Part shown: positions 37,771 to 49,358 of the stretch, in pieces
Layout of the letters: each line of letters starts with the position of its first letter
How positions within the stretch are numbered: the stretch's first letter is position 1
Assembly: GCF_000024885.1 (NCBI RefSeq)
Contig: NC_013512.1
Location: 1-64,000 of the forward strand
Direction: 5' to 3'
DNA: 64,000 nt
Source: Sulfurospirillum deleyianum DSM 6946
Lineage (GTDB): Bacteria; Campylobacterota; Campylobacteria; Campylobacterales; Sulfurospirillaceae
Position numbers and translations under genes: made by a program
Notes under the pieces: model-generated
The model's database searches: none
The model's input: only the letters and a program-made list of their open reading frames with translations
Told to the model about the DNA's origin: nothing

Positions 37771-37875
37771 TTGAAGAAGTGGCCGGTGTCGCCAAGAGCG
37801 GAGTTACCAAGTAAAAAAGCGAACTATGTTCAAAGTGAGAATATCGACAAATATTATCGGGAGGTACGGGTATAG
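37771..37875 (+). CDS. Possible 34-codon small ORF after formate dehydrogenase
   Basis: A TTG start 5 nt after AAGGGA opens a frame that begins LKKWPVSPRAELPSKKANYV and ends IDKYYREVRV. Its composition (balanced charges, Trp, Pro) looks more coding than random, and nothing else explains this 159-nt gap. I cannot assign a family. It may be a fragment of a decayed gene. Confidence 0.25.
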   Translation: MKKWPVSPRAELPSKKANYVQSENIDKYYREVRV

Positions 37876-37903
37876 CTTTAAGATAGGGGAATTCCCCTAT
37901 CTT

Positions 37904-38188
37904 TTAAACAAGAGCAATCGTTAGTTTTTTGCCTAGAGCTTGGCTAGCTGAAATTAATGTTGTAAGTGTTAATGATTCATTTGAGGGGCTTAATAACCGA
38001 TCAACCGCAGCCCTGCTTGTGTGCATCATTTGTGCCAGTTTTGTTTTAGAAATTTTTTGAACTTTCATTTCTTGTTCTAATTGATAAGCAATGATTCTTT
38101 TAATAGCAGCATCATTTACTTCCTCATAGATACCTTCTTCTCTCAAAAATTCATCAAAATCACTTTTCATATTTGGTTGTAATTTCAT
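37904..38188 (-). CDS. HTH antitoxin of a type II toxin-antitoxin pair (HigA-like)
   Basis: A 94-aa protein whose C-terminal half is a Cro/C1-type helix-turn-helix (KISKTKLAQMMHTSRAAVDR). The N-terminal part would bind the toxin. It overlaps the upstream toxin gene by 4 nt, and the toxin-first order is typical of higBA. It is expected to repress its own promoter at about 38520-38560, where AT-rich inverted sequence around GTACCATTTTTGATACAA occurs. Confidence 0.8.
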   Translation of the reverse strand: MKLQPNMKSDFDEFLREEGIYEEVNDAAIKRIIAYQLEQEMKVQKISKTKLAQMMHTSRAAVDRLLSPSNESLTLTTLISASQALGKKLTIALV

Positions 38189-38499
38189 TTTATATCCTTT
38201 AATCTACTTAAAGCTAAATCAAGATCGCTTTTTTCTGTCTTTTGCGTTTTTTTAATAAACGCATGCAGCAGTACCATGTATTCGTCGATAACAGCGAATA
38301 TAACTCTTGCAATTCTTTTGTCTGATATATTGCTTCTCACTTCAAAAAGCTTTTTACCGAGACCCTTACATGTAGGCATACCTATTGGCCATCCATACTC
38401 TACAGTTTTAATATCTTCACCAATGATTTTTCGATCATCTTTGGTAAGAGATAACAACCATTCTCTAACGGGTTTATTTCCGTTATTTGTTTCATACAA
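38185..38499 (-). CDS. RelE/HigB-like toxin (Gp49 family), possibly frameshifted at its start
   Basis: A 104-aa product with the Gp49/RelE pattern GNKPVREWLLSL, KKLFEVRSN, RIARVIFAV and the C-terminal LLHAFIKKTQKT, an mRNA-cleaving toxin fold. As read it must start at a TTG inside what looks like the first beta strand. An ATG at 38521 followed by seven A (38512-38518) would, after loss or gain of one base in that run, give MKKSLRYLYETNNGNKPV, a complete family-like N-terminus. The tract may thus be a phase-variable switch, an inactivating mutation or a sequence error. Confidence 0.7.
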   Translation of the reverse strand: MYETNNGNKPVREWLLSLTKDDRKIIGEDIKTVEYGWPIGMPTCKGLGKKLFEVRSNISDKRIARVIFAVIDEYMVLLHAFIKKTQKTEKSDLDLALSRLKDIK

Positions 38500-38711
38500 A
38501 TATCGAAGTGATTTTTTTCATAGTAAAATTGTATCAAAAATGGTACATAAAGGTCAATAGATTAATTAGTTATTGAATGGATCGTAATAGGTTCTTTAAG
38601 AAAAATATTGAATTTCTAGATAGGTTTTGTTGGAAAGAAGCTTTTTTGATTTTTCTTAAATTGCGTTATAACATCGATAAAATGGGAGTTTTGAAGGAGC
38701 TTAAGGAGTAG

Positions 38712-38799
38712 TGGCCGGGAGAGAGGGATTTGAACCCCCGGAGGTATTACCCTCAACGGTTTTCAAGACCGCCGCATTAAGCCGCTCTGCCATCTCCCG
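38712..38799 (-). tRNA. tRNA-Ser (TGA anticodon)
   Basis: Class II fold on the minus strand with acceptor CGGGAGA/TCTCCCG, long variable arm, T-arm GGTTCAAATCC and encoded CCA. The anticodon loop CTTGAAA gives TGA. It is the last of four tRNA genes in a row. Confidence 0.96.
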
Positions 38800-38830
38800 A
38801 CAGATATAAAGTATTGATTCATTATTAAGG

Positions 38831-38904
38831 TGGAGGCGACACCCGGATTTGAACCGGGGATCAAGGCTTTGCAGGCCCATGCCTTACCGCTTGGCTATAT
38901 CGCC
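38831..38904 (-). tRNA. tRNA-Cys (GCA anticodon)
   Basis: Cloverleaf on the minus strand with GGCGATA acceptor, anticodon loop CTGCAAA (GCA) and encoded CCA. Confidence 0.96.
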
Positions 38905-38924
38905 GCCGAATCCATATAAAGTGG

Positions 38925-39012
38925 TGGTGCCCGGAGCCGGATTTGAACCGGCACAGGAAAAACTCCCGAGGGATTTTAAGTCCCTTGCGTCTACCAATTT
39001 CGCCATCCGGGC
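38925..39012 (-). tRNA. tRNA-Leu (TAA anticodon)
   Basis: Class II fold on the minus strand with acceptor GCCCGGA/TCCGGGC, anticodon loop CTTAAAA (TAA), long variable arm and encoded CCA. Confidence 0.96.
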
Positions 39013-39037
39013 GACGCTTTTCTTTTTTTATAACGTA

Positions 39038-39112
<75 letters not shown>

Positions 39113-39210
39113 ATCTTAAAAAAGAGATGAGAGTATATCAATTTTTTTTTAAAATGTAAAGCTATTTTGAGAAATTCTTTTACATGTAATGTTTTTTAGA
39201 GTCGTTTTGC

Positions 39211-39216
39211 TATAAT
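39211..39216 (+). promoter_or_regulatory. -10 box of ilvD
   Basis: TATAAT preceded by TTTTGC, 24 nt before the ilvD start, with AAGGA (39231-39235) as ribosome binding site. A near copy of the genomic palindrome (TTTACATGTAAT, 39179-39190) lies at about the -35 to -45 position. Confidence 0.65.
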
Positions 39217-39239
39217 TCTGAAAATTTTTTAAGGATAAA

Positions 39240-40922
39240 ATGATGCGTAGTGATCAGGTGAAAAAAGGGTATAACAGAGCGCCTCATCGAAGTTTGTTTC
39301 GAGCAACGGGGTTGAAGGATGAGGATTTTAGTAAGCCATTTATTGGTGTGGCAAATTCGTATATCGATATTATTCCTGGTCACTTTTTCTTGCATGAGTA
39401 TGGGGTGATTATAAAAGATGAGATTCGTAAAAACGGCTGTGTGCCCTTTGAGTTTAATACCATTGGCGTGGATGATGGTATTGCGATGGGGCATGATGGT
39501 ATGCTTTATTCCTTACCAAGTCGAGAGTTGATTGCCAATTCTATTGAAACGGTAATGAATGCGCATAAGCTTGATGCGATGATTTGTATTCCTAACTGCG
39601 ATAAAATTGTACCAGGTATGATTATGGGGGCACTTCGTGTCAATGTTCCAACCGTATTTGTCAGTGGTGGTCCTATGAAAAAGGGTTACACCAAAGAGGG
39701 GAATCCCATTGACTTAGCAACAGCGTTTGAAGCGGTGGGTAAATTTGAAATGGGTGAAATGAGTGAGGCGGAGTTGACTGATATTGAGTGCAATGCGTGT
39801 CCAAGTGGGGGTTCATGTTCAGGTATGTTTACCGCCAATAGTATGAATACACTGATGGAAGCGATGGGTATAGCACTTCCAGGTAATGGAACCATTCCCG
39901 CATTAACGCCTGCGCGTGAGGTTCTTATTCGTGCTGCGGCAAAGCGTGTGTGTGAAATTGCTTTAGATGAGCGATTTAACATTCGTAATATTTTAAATGA
40001 AAAAGCGGTACGCAATGCTTTTGCGATTGATATGGCGATGGGCGGAAGTTCTAACACCGTTTTACATATGTTAGCGATTGCCAAAGAGGCAGGTGTGGAT
40101 TTTGATATAAAAGATATTAACGAAATCAGTAAAAATATTTCACATATTGCCAAAATTTCACCATCACTTTCAACGGTACATATGGAAGACATTAACCGTG
40201 CGGGTGGTGTGAGTGCGGTGATGAAAGAGGTGAGCCGTAGAGACAATGGGGTTTTGTTTTTAGATAATTTAACGGTAACGGGTGAGAGCATGGGTGAGCG
40301 TATTGCGCATGCGGAAATTAAAGATACGACGATTATTCATACCTTAGAAAACCCGTACTCAAAAGTGGGTGGACTTGCGATTTTATTTGGTAATTTAGCG
40401 TTAGAGGGATGTGTGATTAAAACAGCGGGGATTACAGGTTCACGTCAGTTTGTGGGCAAAGCTGTCTGTTTTGATTCACAACAAGAGGCGATTTCTGGCA
40501 TTATTGGTGGAAAAGTCAAAAAAGGTGATGTGGTGGTGATTCGCTACGAAGGTCCTCGTGGAGGTCCTGGTATGCAAGAGATGCTCTCTCCTACAAGTTT
40601 GATTATGGGTATGGGATTGGGAGCGGATGTTGCGTTGATTACGGATGGACGTTTTTCTGGCGCAACCAGAGGTTTGAGCATTGGGCATGTGAGTCCAGAG
40701 GCGGCTGAGGGCGGTTTGATTGGATTGTTGCACGATGGTGATACGATTCAAATTGATGTGGATGCGTATACGATTGAGGCGCTGATTGATGAAAATGAGT
40801 TAGCCAAACGAAGAGCAACATTTAAACCCCATGTGAAAAAGATTGAAGGCAGTTGGCTGAAACAGTATCGCCAATTAGTCACTAACGCAAGCAATGGCGC
40901 TGTGTTAAAGACTGATATTTAA
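39240..40922 (+). CDS. ilvD: Dihydroxy-acid dehydratase
   Basis: Fe-S enzyme of valine, leucine and isoleucine synthesis, 560 aa. Cluster cysteines are visible in CIPNCDKI and [19 protein letters not shown], and the late signature is [21 protein letters not shown]. The sequence is full length and typical. Translation is coupled to the next gene by a TAATG overlap. No palindrome copies are present, unlike many neighbours. Confidence 0.96.
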   Translation: MMRSDQVKKGYNRAPHRSLFRATGLKDEDFSKPFIGVANSYIDIIPGHFFLHEYGVIIKDEIRKNGCVPFEFNTIGVDDGIAMGHDGMLYSLPSRELIANSIETVMNAHKLDAMICIPNCDKIVPGMIMGALRVNVPTVFVSGGPMKKGYTKEGNPIDLATAFEAVGKFEMGEMSEAELTDIECNACPSGGSCSGMFTANSMNTLMEAMGIALPGNGTIPALTPAREVLIRAAAKRVCEIALDERFNIRNILNEKAVRNAFAIDMAMGGSSNTVLHMLAIAKEAGVDFDIKDINEISKNISHIAKISPSLSTVHMEDINRAGGVSAVMKEVSRRDNGVLFLDNLTVTGESMGERIAHAEIKDTTIIHTLENPYSKVGGLAILFGNLALEGCVIKTAGITGSRQFVGKAVCFDSQQEAISGIIGGKVKKGDVVVIRYEGPRGGPGMQEMLSPTSLIMGMGLGADVALITDGRFSGATRGLSIGHVSPEAAEGGLIGLLHDGDTIQIDVDAYTIEALIDENELAKRRATFKPHVKKIEGSWLKQYRQLVTNASNGAVLKTDI

Positions 40923-41560
40923 TGACAGAGTTTTTTAATTTACTGTTACAGCATACCATCACCATGATGGCGATTGTCGATCCTTTGGGAGTGAGTGCGA
41001 TTATGCTCTCACTTTTGCCTCAAAGTACGACGAAAGAGCATATTGATAAAATTGCTAGGAAGGCAACACTTACGATTATTGTTGCGTTTTTTGTGGTGTT
41101 GATTAGTGGCAATTTTTTACTCAATTTATTTAGTATTGAGATTGATTCACTCAAGGTGATGGGTGGGATTATTTTATTGTTTACGGCGATTAAAATGGTT
41201 CAAGGTTCTATGGAATCAAAAAATCAGACGGAAGAAGAGCGAGAAGAAGCGATTAAAAATGACGAATTTTCAGTCATTCCTTTAGGTGTGCCTATTACCT
41301 TTGGTCCTGGGATTTTTGCGACGATTATTATTTTAAGAGGGCACAGTGAAGGTTTCATCTCTATCGCTGCGTTGATTATGGCGTATTTGATTGTGGCTTT
41401 GAGTGTTTATTTGGCGTTTAAAAACAGTATTTATATTCGCAAATACCTTGGTATTACAGGGCAAAAAATTGTCAGTCGTTTGATGGGACTTATTGTGGGT
41501 GCTATTGCGGTGCAGTTTATTGTGGGTGGTGTAAGCGTCTTGGTTAAACATTACATGTAA
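40922..41560 (+). CDS. MarC-family integral membrane protein
   Basis: A 212-aa protein with six hydrophobic segments and the MarC/UPF0056 features AIVDPLGVSAIMLSL and GPGIFATIIILRG. The function of the family is uncertain despite its name. The last codons and stop (HYM*) are written by a near palindrome copy (ATTACATGTAAA, 41550-41561), whose trailing AAAGG also serves the next ribosome binding site. Confidence 0.85.
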   Translation: MTEFFNLLLQHTITMMAIVDPLGVSAIMLSLLPQSTTKEHIDKIARKATLTIIVAFFVVLISGNFLLNLFSIEIDSLKVMGGIILLFTAIKMVQGSMESKNQTEEEREEAIKNDEFSVIPLGVPITFGPGIFATIIILRGHSEGFISIAALIMAYLIVALSVYLAFKNSIYIRKYLGITGQKIVSRLMGLIVGAIAVQFIVGGVSVLVKHYM

Positions 41561-41571
41561 AAGGAAAGCAG

Positions 41572-41769
41572 ATGAATCAAGGGGGTTGGACGTGTCCTCG
41601 TGATGTTGAGGGAGTCTGTGATATCATCAAAAAAGAGTGCGACCCTGGACACAAAGGGTGTGTTCTTTATGGAAAAGTCAAGTTTGCTTCAGAAGAAAGC
41701 CCTTCCAATGAAGCATTTGAAAAACGCATGGAGCGAAAGATGCGTGAAATGATGGAAGAGAAAGAATAA
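41572..41769 (+). CDS. Small four-cysteine protein
   Basis: A 65-aa protein beginning MNQGGWTCPRDVEGVC, with cysteines at positions 8, 16, 23 and 30 and a highly charged helical tail (ERKMREMMEEKE). The spacing suggests a metal site or disulfides, but I do not recognise a family. GGAAAGCAG precedes the start; it lies 11 nt after marC and upstream of galU. Confidence 0.7.
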   Translation: MNQGGWTCPRDVEGVCDIIKKECDPGHKGCVLYGKVKFASEESPSNEAFEKRMERKMREMMEEKE

Positions 41770-41825
41770 GCTCTTCAAGAGCAAAATTACGATAAAATCG
41801 CATATTTAATTTTTAGGAGTGATAC

Positions 41826-42695
41826 GTGTCAAGTATCTCGAAATACAATAAAATCAATAATTTAAAATCCGTGAAAAAGTGTCTTTTCCCAGCCGCAGGG
41901 TATGGAACACGTTTTCTTCCTGCAACCAAAGCGATGCCCAAAGAGATGTTACCTGTTTTAACTAAACCTCTTATTCAATACGGTGTGGAAGAAGCCGTAA
42001 GTGCGGGTATTGATACGATGGCGATTGTTACGGGCCGTGGTAAAAGAGCGATTGAAGACCATTTTGACGTAAGCTATGAGCTTGAGCATCAGATTCGAGG
42101 AACCTCAAAAGAGAGTTACTTGACCGAAATTCGAAATCTCATTGATAATTGTACGTTTAGTTATACCAGACAGATTGAGATGAAGGGGTTGGGACACGCT
42201 ATTTTAACGGGTAAAACGTTGATTGGTGATGAGCCATTTGCGGTTATTTTGGCCGATGACCTTTGTGACAATCAAGATGAAGATCCTGTGCTTAAACAGA
42301 TGGTTGAAGTGTATGAAAAATACCGTTGTTGTGTCGTTGCCATTGAAGAAGTACCCAAAGAAGAGACCAATAAATACGGTGTGATTGATGGCAGAATCGT
42401 CGATGGAAATGAGTCGGTTTTACGTGTTTCTAACATGGTTGAAAAACCTGATCCTAAAGATGCCCCAACAAATCTAGCGATTATTGGACGTTATATTTTA
42501 ACACCTGATATTTTTGAAGTCATTGAAAATACAAAGCCAGGCAAAGGCGGAGAAATTCAAATTACCGATGCTCTTTTAGAACTCGCTCGACAAGGCAAAG
42601 TGATCGCCTATAAATTCAATGGAAGACGTTTTGATTGTGGTTCTATTGAAGGATTTGTGGAAGCGACAAACTACTTTTACAACAAAGCAAACTAA
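41826..42695 (+). CDS. galU: UTP-glucose-1-phosphate uridylyltransferase
   Basis: Makes UDP-glucose for surface polysaccharides, 289 aa. The nucleotide-binding start AAGYGTRFLPATKAMPKEML and ADDLCDN, plus KPGKGGEIQITDAL, are characteristic. A GTG start at 41826 is preceded by TAGGAG with 8-nt spacing. The N-terminal extension before KKCLFPAAG is about 10 residues longer than usual, so an alternative internal start cannot be excluded. Confidence 0.94.
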   Translation: MSSISKYNKINNLKSVKKCLFPAAGYGTRFLPATKAMPKEMLPVLTKPLIQYGVEEAVSAGIDTMAIVTGRGKRAIEDHFDVSYELEHQIRGTSKESYLTEIRNLIDNCTFSYTRQIEMKGLGHAILTGKTLIGDEPFAVILADDLCDNQDEDPVLKQMVEVYEKYRCCVVAIEEVPKEETNKYGVIDGRIVDGNESVLRVSNMVEKPDPKDAPTNLAIIGRYILTPDIFEVIENTKPGKGGEIQITDALLELARQGKVIAYKFNGRRFDCGSIEGFVEATNYFYNKAN

Positions 42696-42726
42696 GCAGA
42701 TAAACCCTTTATTATCTTAGTTGAGA

Positions 42727-42732
42727 TATAAT
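42727..42732 (+). promoter_or_regulatory. -10 box of pyrG
   Basis: TATAAT with a T/A-rich upstream region, 35 nt before the pyrG start. GGCGGA serves as ribosome binding site. This makes pyrG-recJ a separate transcript from galU. Confidence 0.55.
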
Positions 42733-42748
42733 CTTTCCAAAAAAATAA

Positions 42749-45983
<3,235 letters not shown>

Positions 45984-45991
45984 GGTGCTTC

Positions 45992-46651
45992 TTAAAACTC
46001 CCGTCCGTTAATTACAGGAACAAAAAGGCACTCTTCTAAAGGTTTAGAGATGAGACCTTCTTCTGTTTTTGTAAAGCGTGTAATAATCTGCTTTTGCCCT
46101 TTTTCAATAGGGGCGACTAAAATGCCTCCTATTTTGAGCTGTTCAAAAAGTTTAGCAGGAATATGTGGCGTTGAGGCTGAAAAAAGGATTCTATCGTAGG
46201 GAGCAAACTCTCTCCAACCATTCTGTCCATCATCAAAACGGGTATGAATGTTGGTAACACCTAAGGCTTTAAAGCGCTCTTTTGCCTCTTTTAAGAGTCT
46301 ATCAATCCGCTCAATCGTAAACACACGACGAATGAGTTTACTTAAAATCAGTGCTTGATAACCACTTCCACATCCAATCTCCAAAACGCTATCTGCTCCT
46401 TTACATGTAAGTGCTTCTGTCATCTTAGCAACAGTAAGTGGGGAGCTAATCCATTGATTCGCAACTAATGGTAAAGCATCAAGTTTATAGGCGTGTAAAC
46501 TCATGCCTTGTGGAACAAAAAGTTCACGTTCGCTTTGGCAAAAAGCATCATAGACATCACTACTGAGTGGAATTAATTTGGTAATTTCATCCGCCATCTT
46601 TTTATTTTTTTGAAAGCGTATTTTTTCTTTAAAATGAGCCGATTGAGGCAT
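45992..46651 (-). CDS. pcm: Protein-L-isoaspartate O-methyltransferase
   Basis: Repairs isoaspartyl residues in aged proteins using SAM, 219 aa. Motif I is VLEIGCGSGYQALILSKL, and the pre-motif SSPLTVAKMTEAL region is conserved. Its start overlaps the 3' end of the nitrilase-family gene by 23 nt. A near palindrome (46400) encodes the TCK part before motif I. Confidence 0.9.
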   Translation of the reverse strand: MPQSAHFKEKIRFQKNKKMADEITKLIPLSSDVYDAFCQSERELFVPQGMSLHAYKLDALPLVANQWISSPLTVAKMTEALTCKGADSVLEIGCGSGYQALILSKLIRRVFTIERIDRLLKEAKERFKALGVTNIHTRFDDGQNGWREFAPYDRILFSASTPHIPAKLFEQLKIGGILVAPIEKGQKQIITRFTKTEEGLISKPLEECLFVPVINGREF

Positions 46652-47384
46652 TCGTATCTAATCCTACATTAAGATATCGTCGCATTTTTTTGATGGTTTG
46701 AGTATCAAATCTCTGCATTAAAAGGCTTTTTCTATCATCGCTAAGGCTCTCACCAAAAGGAGAGATAATCGCACTGTTTTTTGCCATGGTTTCATCAGCG
46801 CTATTGGCACATACGACATAAGCTTGATTCGCAATAGCTAAGGCTTTGACAAGAATATTCAGATGTGCTTTACGCTCTTTTCCCCAATAAGCAGGAACAA
46901 GAATAATATCTGCTCCTTTAATCTGTTCCCATAAAGAAGGGAAGCGAAGTTCAAAGCAAATAAGTACAGCAATTTTTATTCCATTGAGGGAAATTAGCTC
47001 GATAGTCTCAGGCATTCCTGCTTGAAAATAGTGCTCTTCCTTACCCAGCGGAAAGAGTTTAACTTTGGAACGGGTATAGATGAGGGTGCCTTGATGAAAG
47101 AGTTTGAAGTTATTGACATAGTGTTCTTCTATTTTTTCAACAAGCGTGAGTCCTATGGTTTTACATGTAGAAAGTTCTGCTAAATAAGGCAGAATCGTGG
47201 CAGAAAAGTTTGCGGCAGCATCAAGATTGTCATAGGCGTAGGCACTTAAACAAAGCTCTGGTGCCAAAACGATACTTGTTTTAGGTGTTTGTAGGATGAG
47301 CTCTTTTAAGGTATCAAAATTTTCTTTAAAGGGGCGCCCTTCGTAGGCAAATTGTAGGGCGCAGAGCATGGGATTAGAAGTCAT
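46629..47384 (-). CDS. Nitrilase-superfamily carbon-nitrogen hydrolase
   Basis: A 251-aa amidase-type enzyme. The catalytic triad is visible as E in [11 protein letters not shown] in [11 protein letters not shown] and C in [13 protein letters not shown]. The true substrate is unknown; omega-amidase-like or carbamoyl substrates are possible. The start is taken at [12 protein letters not shown] (47384), because a longer frame would cover the conserved nrdB tail. It overlaps nrdB by 11 nt. Confidence 0.82.
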   Translation of the reverse strand: MTSNPMLCALQFAYEGRPFKENFDTLKELILQTPKTSIVLAPELCLSAYAYDNLDAAANFSATILPYLAELSTCKTIGLTLVEKIEEHYVNNFKLFHQGTLIYTRSKVKLFPLGKEEHYFQAGMPETIELISLNGIKIAVLICFELRFPSLWEQIKGADIILVPAYWGKERKAHLNILVKALAIANQAYVVCANSADETMAKNSAIISPFGESLSDDRKSLLMQRFDTQTIKKMRRYLNVGLDTNASIGSF

Positions 47385-48396
47385 CAAAAGAGAGGCTTCC
47401 CTTACTGTAATTAGAGACATTACCTTCAAAAAAGTTTGTTTTTTGGTCATTAAATTTTGAAAAATCATCGACCCATTTAATTGGATGTGAGGCATTGTAG
47501 AGTTTATCGAATCCCACAGCGGTTAAACGGTCATCCACGAGATAGTGAATATATGTCTCTATAATATCATCGGTGAAGCCCATAATTTGATTTTGGGTAA
47601 TGTATTTTCCCCACTCAATTTCCAAATCACCTGCTTTTTGGAACATCTCATAGACTTTGGCTTTAAGCGCATCGGTAAAGAGGTCTGGGCGCTCTTTCTT
47701 GGTGGTATTAATCATGTTTTGGAAGAGGAGCAAATGGGTGATTTCATCTCTTTGAATAAAACGAATCATTTGTGCACTCCCTAGCATTCTACCTGTACGT
47801 GCGAGGGCGTAAATAGCCGTAAATCCTGAGTAAAAATAAATTCCTTCTAAGATTTGGTTCGCAAACATTGCTAAAACCAGTTTTTCTTCAGTCACGTCCC
47901 CTGCAAGTTCTTCATAGACGCTGGAGATGTAGTCATTTTTACGACGCAAGACTTCATCGTGTTTTTCCATTTCATAAATCAAGTCGGTGTTATCACACAT
48001 GGCTTCAACCATAACGGCATAGGATTTTGAATGGTTTGCCTCTTCATAGGCTTGACGTGAGAGACACGCATTAATTTCAGGCGCAGTGATATAGGGGTTA
48101 ATATTGTCGGCTAGGTTATTGGTCTGAAAGCTGTCCATGCTAATGAGTTGAGACCATACAAGGTCATACATGCGTTTTTCTGCATCAGTAAGGTTTTTGT
48201 TGTAGTCAATGACATCTTTGGTGGTATCTACCTCTTTAGGAAACCAGGTATTGCCCTCCATCATATCCCACAGTTTAAGTGCCCATGTGTATTTGGCTTT
48301 AGTAAAGTTTAAAATTCCATGGGGATTCCCACCAAAGACTTTACGATCATTTAGGCTTTCATCAGAGTTTGGATTATAGATTTTTTTGCGGTCCAC
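47374..48396 (-). CDS. nrdB: Class I ribonucleotide reductase beta subunit
   Basis: Radical-carrying small subunit of the aerobic reductase, 340 aa. Iron ligands appear in [10 protein letters not shown] and in the [12 protein letters not shown] region. The C-terminal tail ends [10 protein letters not shown], the type of peptide that docks to NrdA. It is separated from nrdA by about 4 kb containing the class III system, so aerobic subunits are not in one operon. It is upstream of the nitrilase and pcm genes. Confidence 0.95.
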   Translation of the reverse strand: MDRKKIYNPNSDESLNDRKVFGGNPHGILNFTKAKYTWALKLWDMMEGNTWFPKEVDTTKDVIDYNKNLTDAEKRMYDLVWSQLISMDSFQTNNLADNINPYITAPEINACLSRQAYEEANHSKSYAVMVEAMCDNTDLIYEMEKHDEVLRRKNDYISSVYEELAGDVTEEKLVLAMFANQILEGIYFYSGFTAIYALARTGRMLGSAQMIRFIQRDEITHLLLFQNMINTTKKERPDLFTDALKAKVYEMFQKAGDLEIEWGKYITQNQIMGFTDDIIETYIHYLVDDRLTAVGFDKLYNASHPIKWVDDFSKFNDQKTNFFEGNVSNYSKGSLSFDDF

Positions 48397-48523
48397 GACT
48401 GTTTCCTTGTATCATTTTTTGTTTTAAAATGGATTCTGCCAATGGCGTTGGCAAGCTTGAGTGCCATAGCGGCAAGTGCAGTCAAAAGAGCTCTGCTGGT
48501 TTGACGTGTGAGAAATTATTGTA

Positions 48524-49243
48524 TCAAAAATTTCTTAATTCTATGGGGAGTAAAGGGGTTAGTTTGCTCATTTCAAACTGATTTTGTTGCTCTTTTGTAA
48601 CGCCTAGAGTTTCGTTTACATGTAAATATTTTTGGAGATAATAGATTCCTTGATACCCTTTTACATGTAAATCTTCAATAATGGCATTGATGTCATTTTC
48701 ACTCAATAAATCACTGTGCAGAGTAGTTCGTGCTTCAAAAGGAAAATGGCTTTGAATCAGGTAGTGCAAACTCTCTTCAAAAACCTCAAAATGTGGATGG
48801 TGCGTAATGCGAGTATAGTGCTTTTTGGGCGCCTTATAATCGAGGGCAATGTAATCAACTAAAGTTCTCTCAATGAGACGTTTGAGTAATGCAGGGTTGG
48901 TGCCATTTGTATCAATTTTAATTTTATATCCGAGTCGCTTAATCGCTTCACAAAAGCTTTCAAGATGAGGATAAAGTGTACACTCACCACCGCTTAATAC
49001 AACACCTTCTAAGCGGTCTTTACGACTTTCTAGAAATTCGAGTGCCGAGGCAAGGCTGATTTCACCCTTGCCTCGTACAATTTGAGGATTGTAGCAATAA
49101 GGACATGCCATATTGCACTTTGCAAACCAAAAAATAGACGCTAGATGATCGGGAAAATCAAGCGTTGTAAATTTGGTAATGCTGTGGATTGCCTTATCGG
49201 CAAGAACATTTTTCAACAAATTGGACACGCTCTTTGTGTTCAC
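48524..49243 (-). CDS. nrdG: Anaerobic ribonucleotide reductase activase NrdG (radical SAM)
   Basis: Radical SAM enzyme that generates the glycyl radical on NrdD. The cluster motif CNMACPYC lies after the family-typical ITKFTTLDFPDHLASIFWF. The GGE-type motif is LSGGECTLYP. The longest frame is 239 aa, but its first residues are the shadow of the overlapping glycyl-domain gene; TTG codons at 49219 or 49216 are more likely starts. It carries two palindrome copies (48615, 48660), both read LHV. Confidence 0.88.
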   Translation of the reverse strand: MNTKSVSNLLKNVLADKAIHSITKFTTLDFPDHLASIFWFAKCNMACPYCYNPQIVRGKGEISLASALEFLESRKDRLEGVVLSGGECTLYPHLESFCEAIKRLGYKIKIDTNGTNPALLKRLIERTLVDYIALDYKAPKKHYTRITHHPHFEVFEESLHYLIQSHFPFEARTTLHSDLLSENDINAIIEDLHVKGYQGIYYLQKYLHVNETLGVTKEQQNQFEMSKLTPLLPIELRNF

Positions 49244-49358
49244 CTGTTTTACCTACGTTAAAACTTTCCACTGGTCTGTGGTATCCCATAACACGGGTGT
49301 AAACGATACATTTTGTACGTTTCTCTTTTAACTGTTCCAAAATCTCTGCTTGACTCAT
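49194..49358 (-). CDS. Stand-alone glycyl radical domain of class III ribonucleotide reductase
   Basis: A 54-codon gene encodes the piece that normally forms the NrdD C-terminus: after a linker starting MSQAEILEQLKEKRTK comes YTRVMGYHRPVESFN with the radical glycine in RVMGY, then GKTGEHKER. It begins in an ATGA overlap with the nrdD stop, in the -1 frame, and has its own AAAGGAG 7 nt upstream. The enzyme would then be two polypeptides that must assemble before NrdG can activate them. The tail also has cysteines (EKCSC). Confidence 0.85.
   Translation of the reverse strand: MSQAEILEQLKEKRTKCIVYTRVMGYHRPVESFNVGKTGEHKERVQFVEKCSCR

Noticed and set aside
37535-37810. Reverse-strand 91-codon frame across the formate dehydrogenase 3' end
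   Set aside because: It is the antisense shadow of the strongly supported formate dehydrogenase gene and shows no motif or start signal.
38577-38711. 44-codon open frame (MDRNRFFKKNIEFLDRF...) between the toxin gene and tRNA-Ser
   Set aside because: It has a plausible composition but no ribosome binding site, no family resemblance, and runs into the tRNA border. It could be a leftover fragment; evidence is too weak to list it as a gene.
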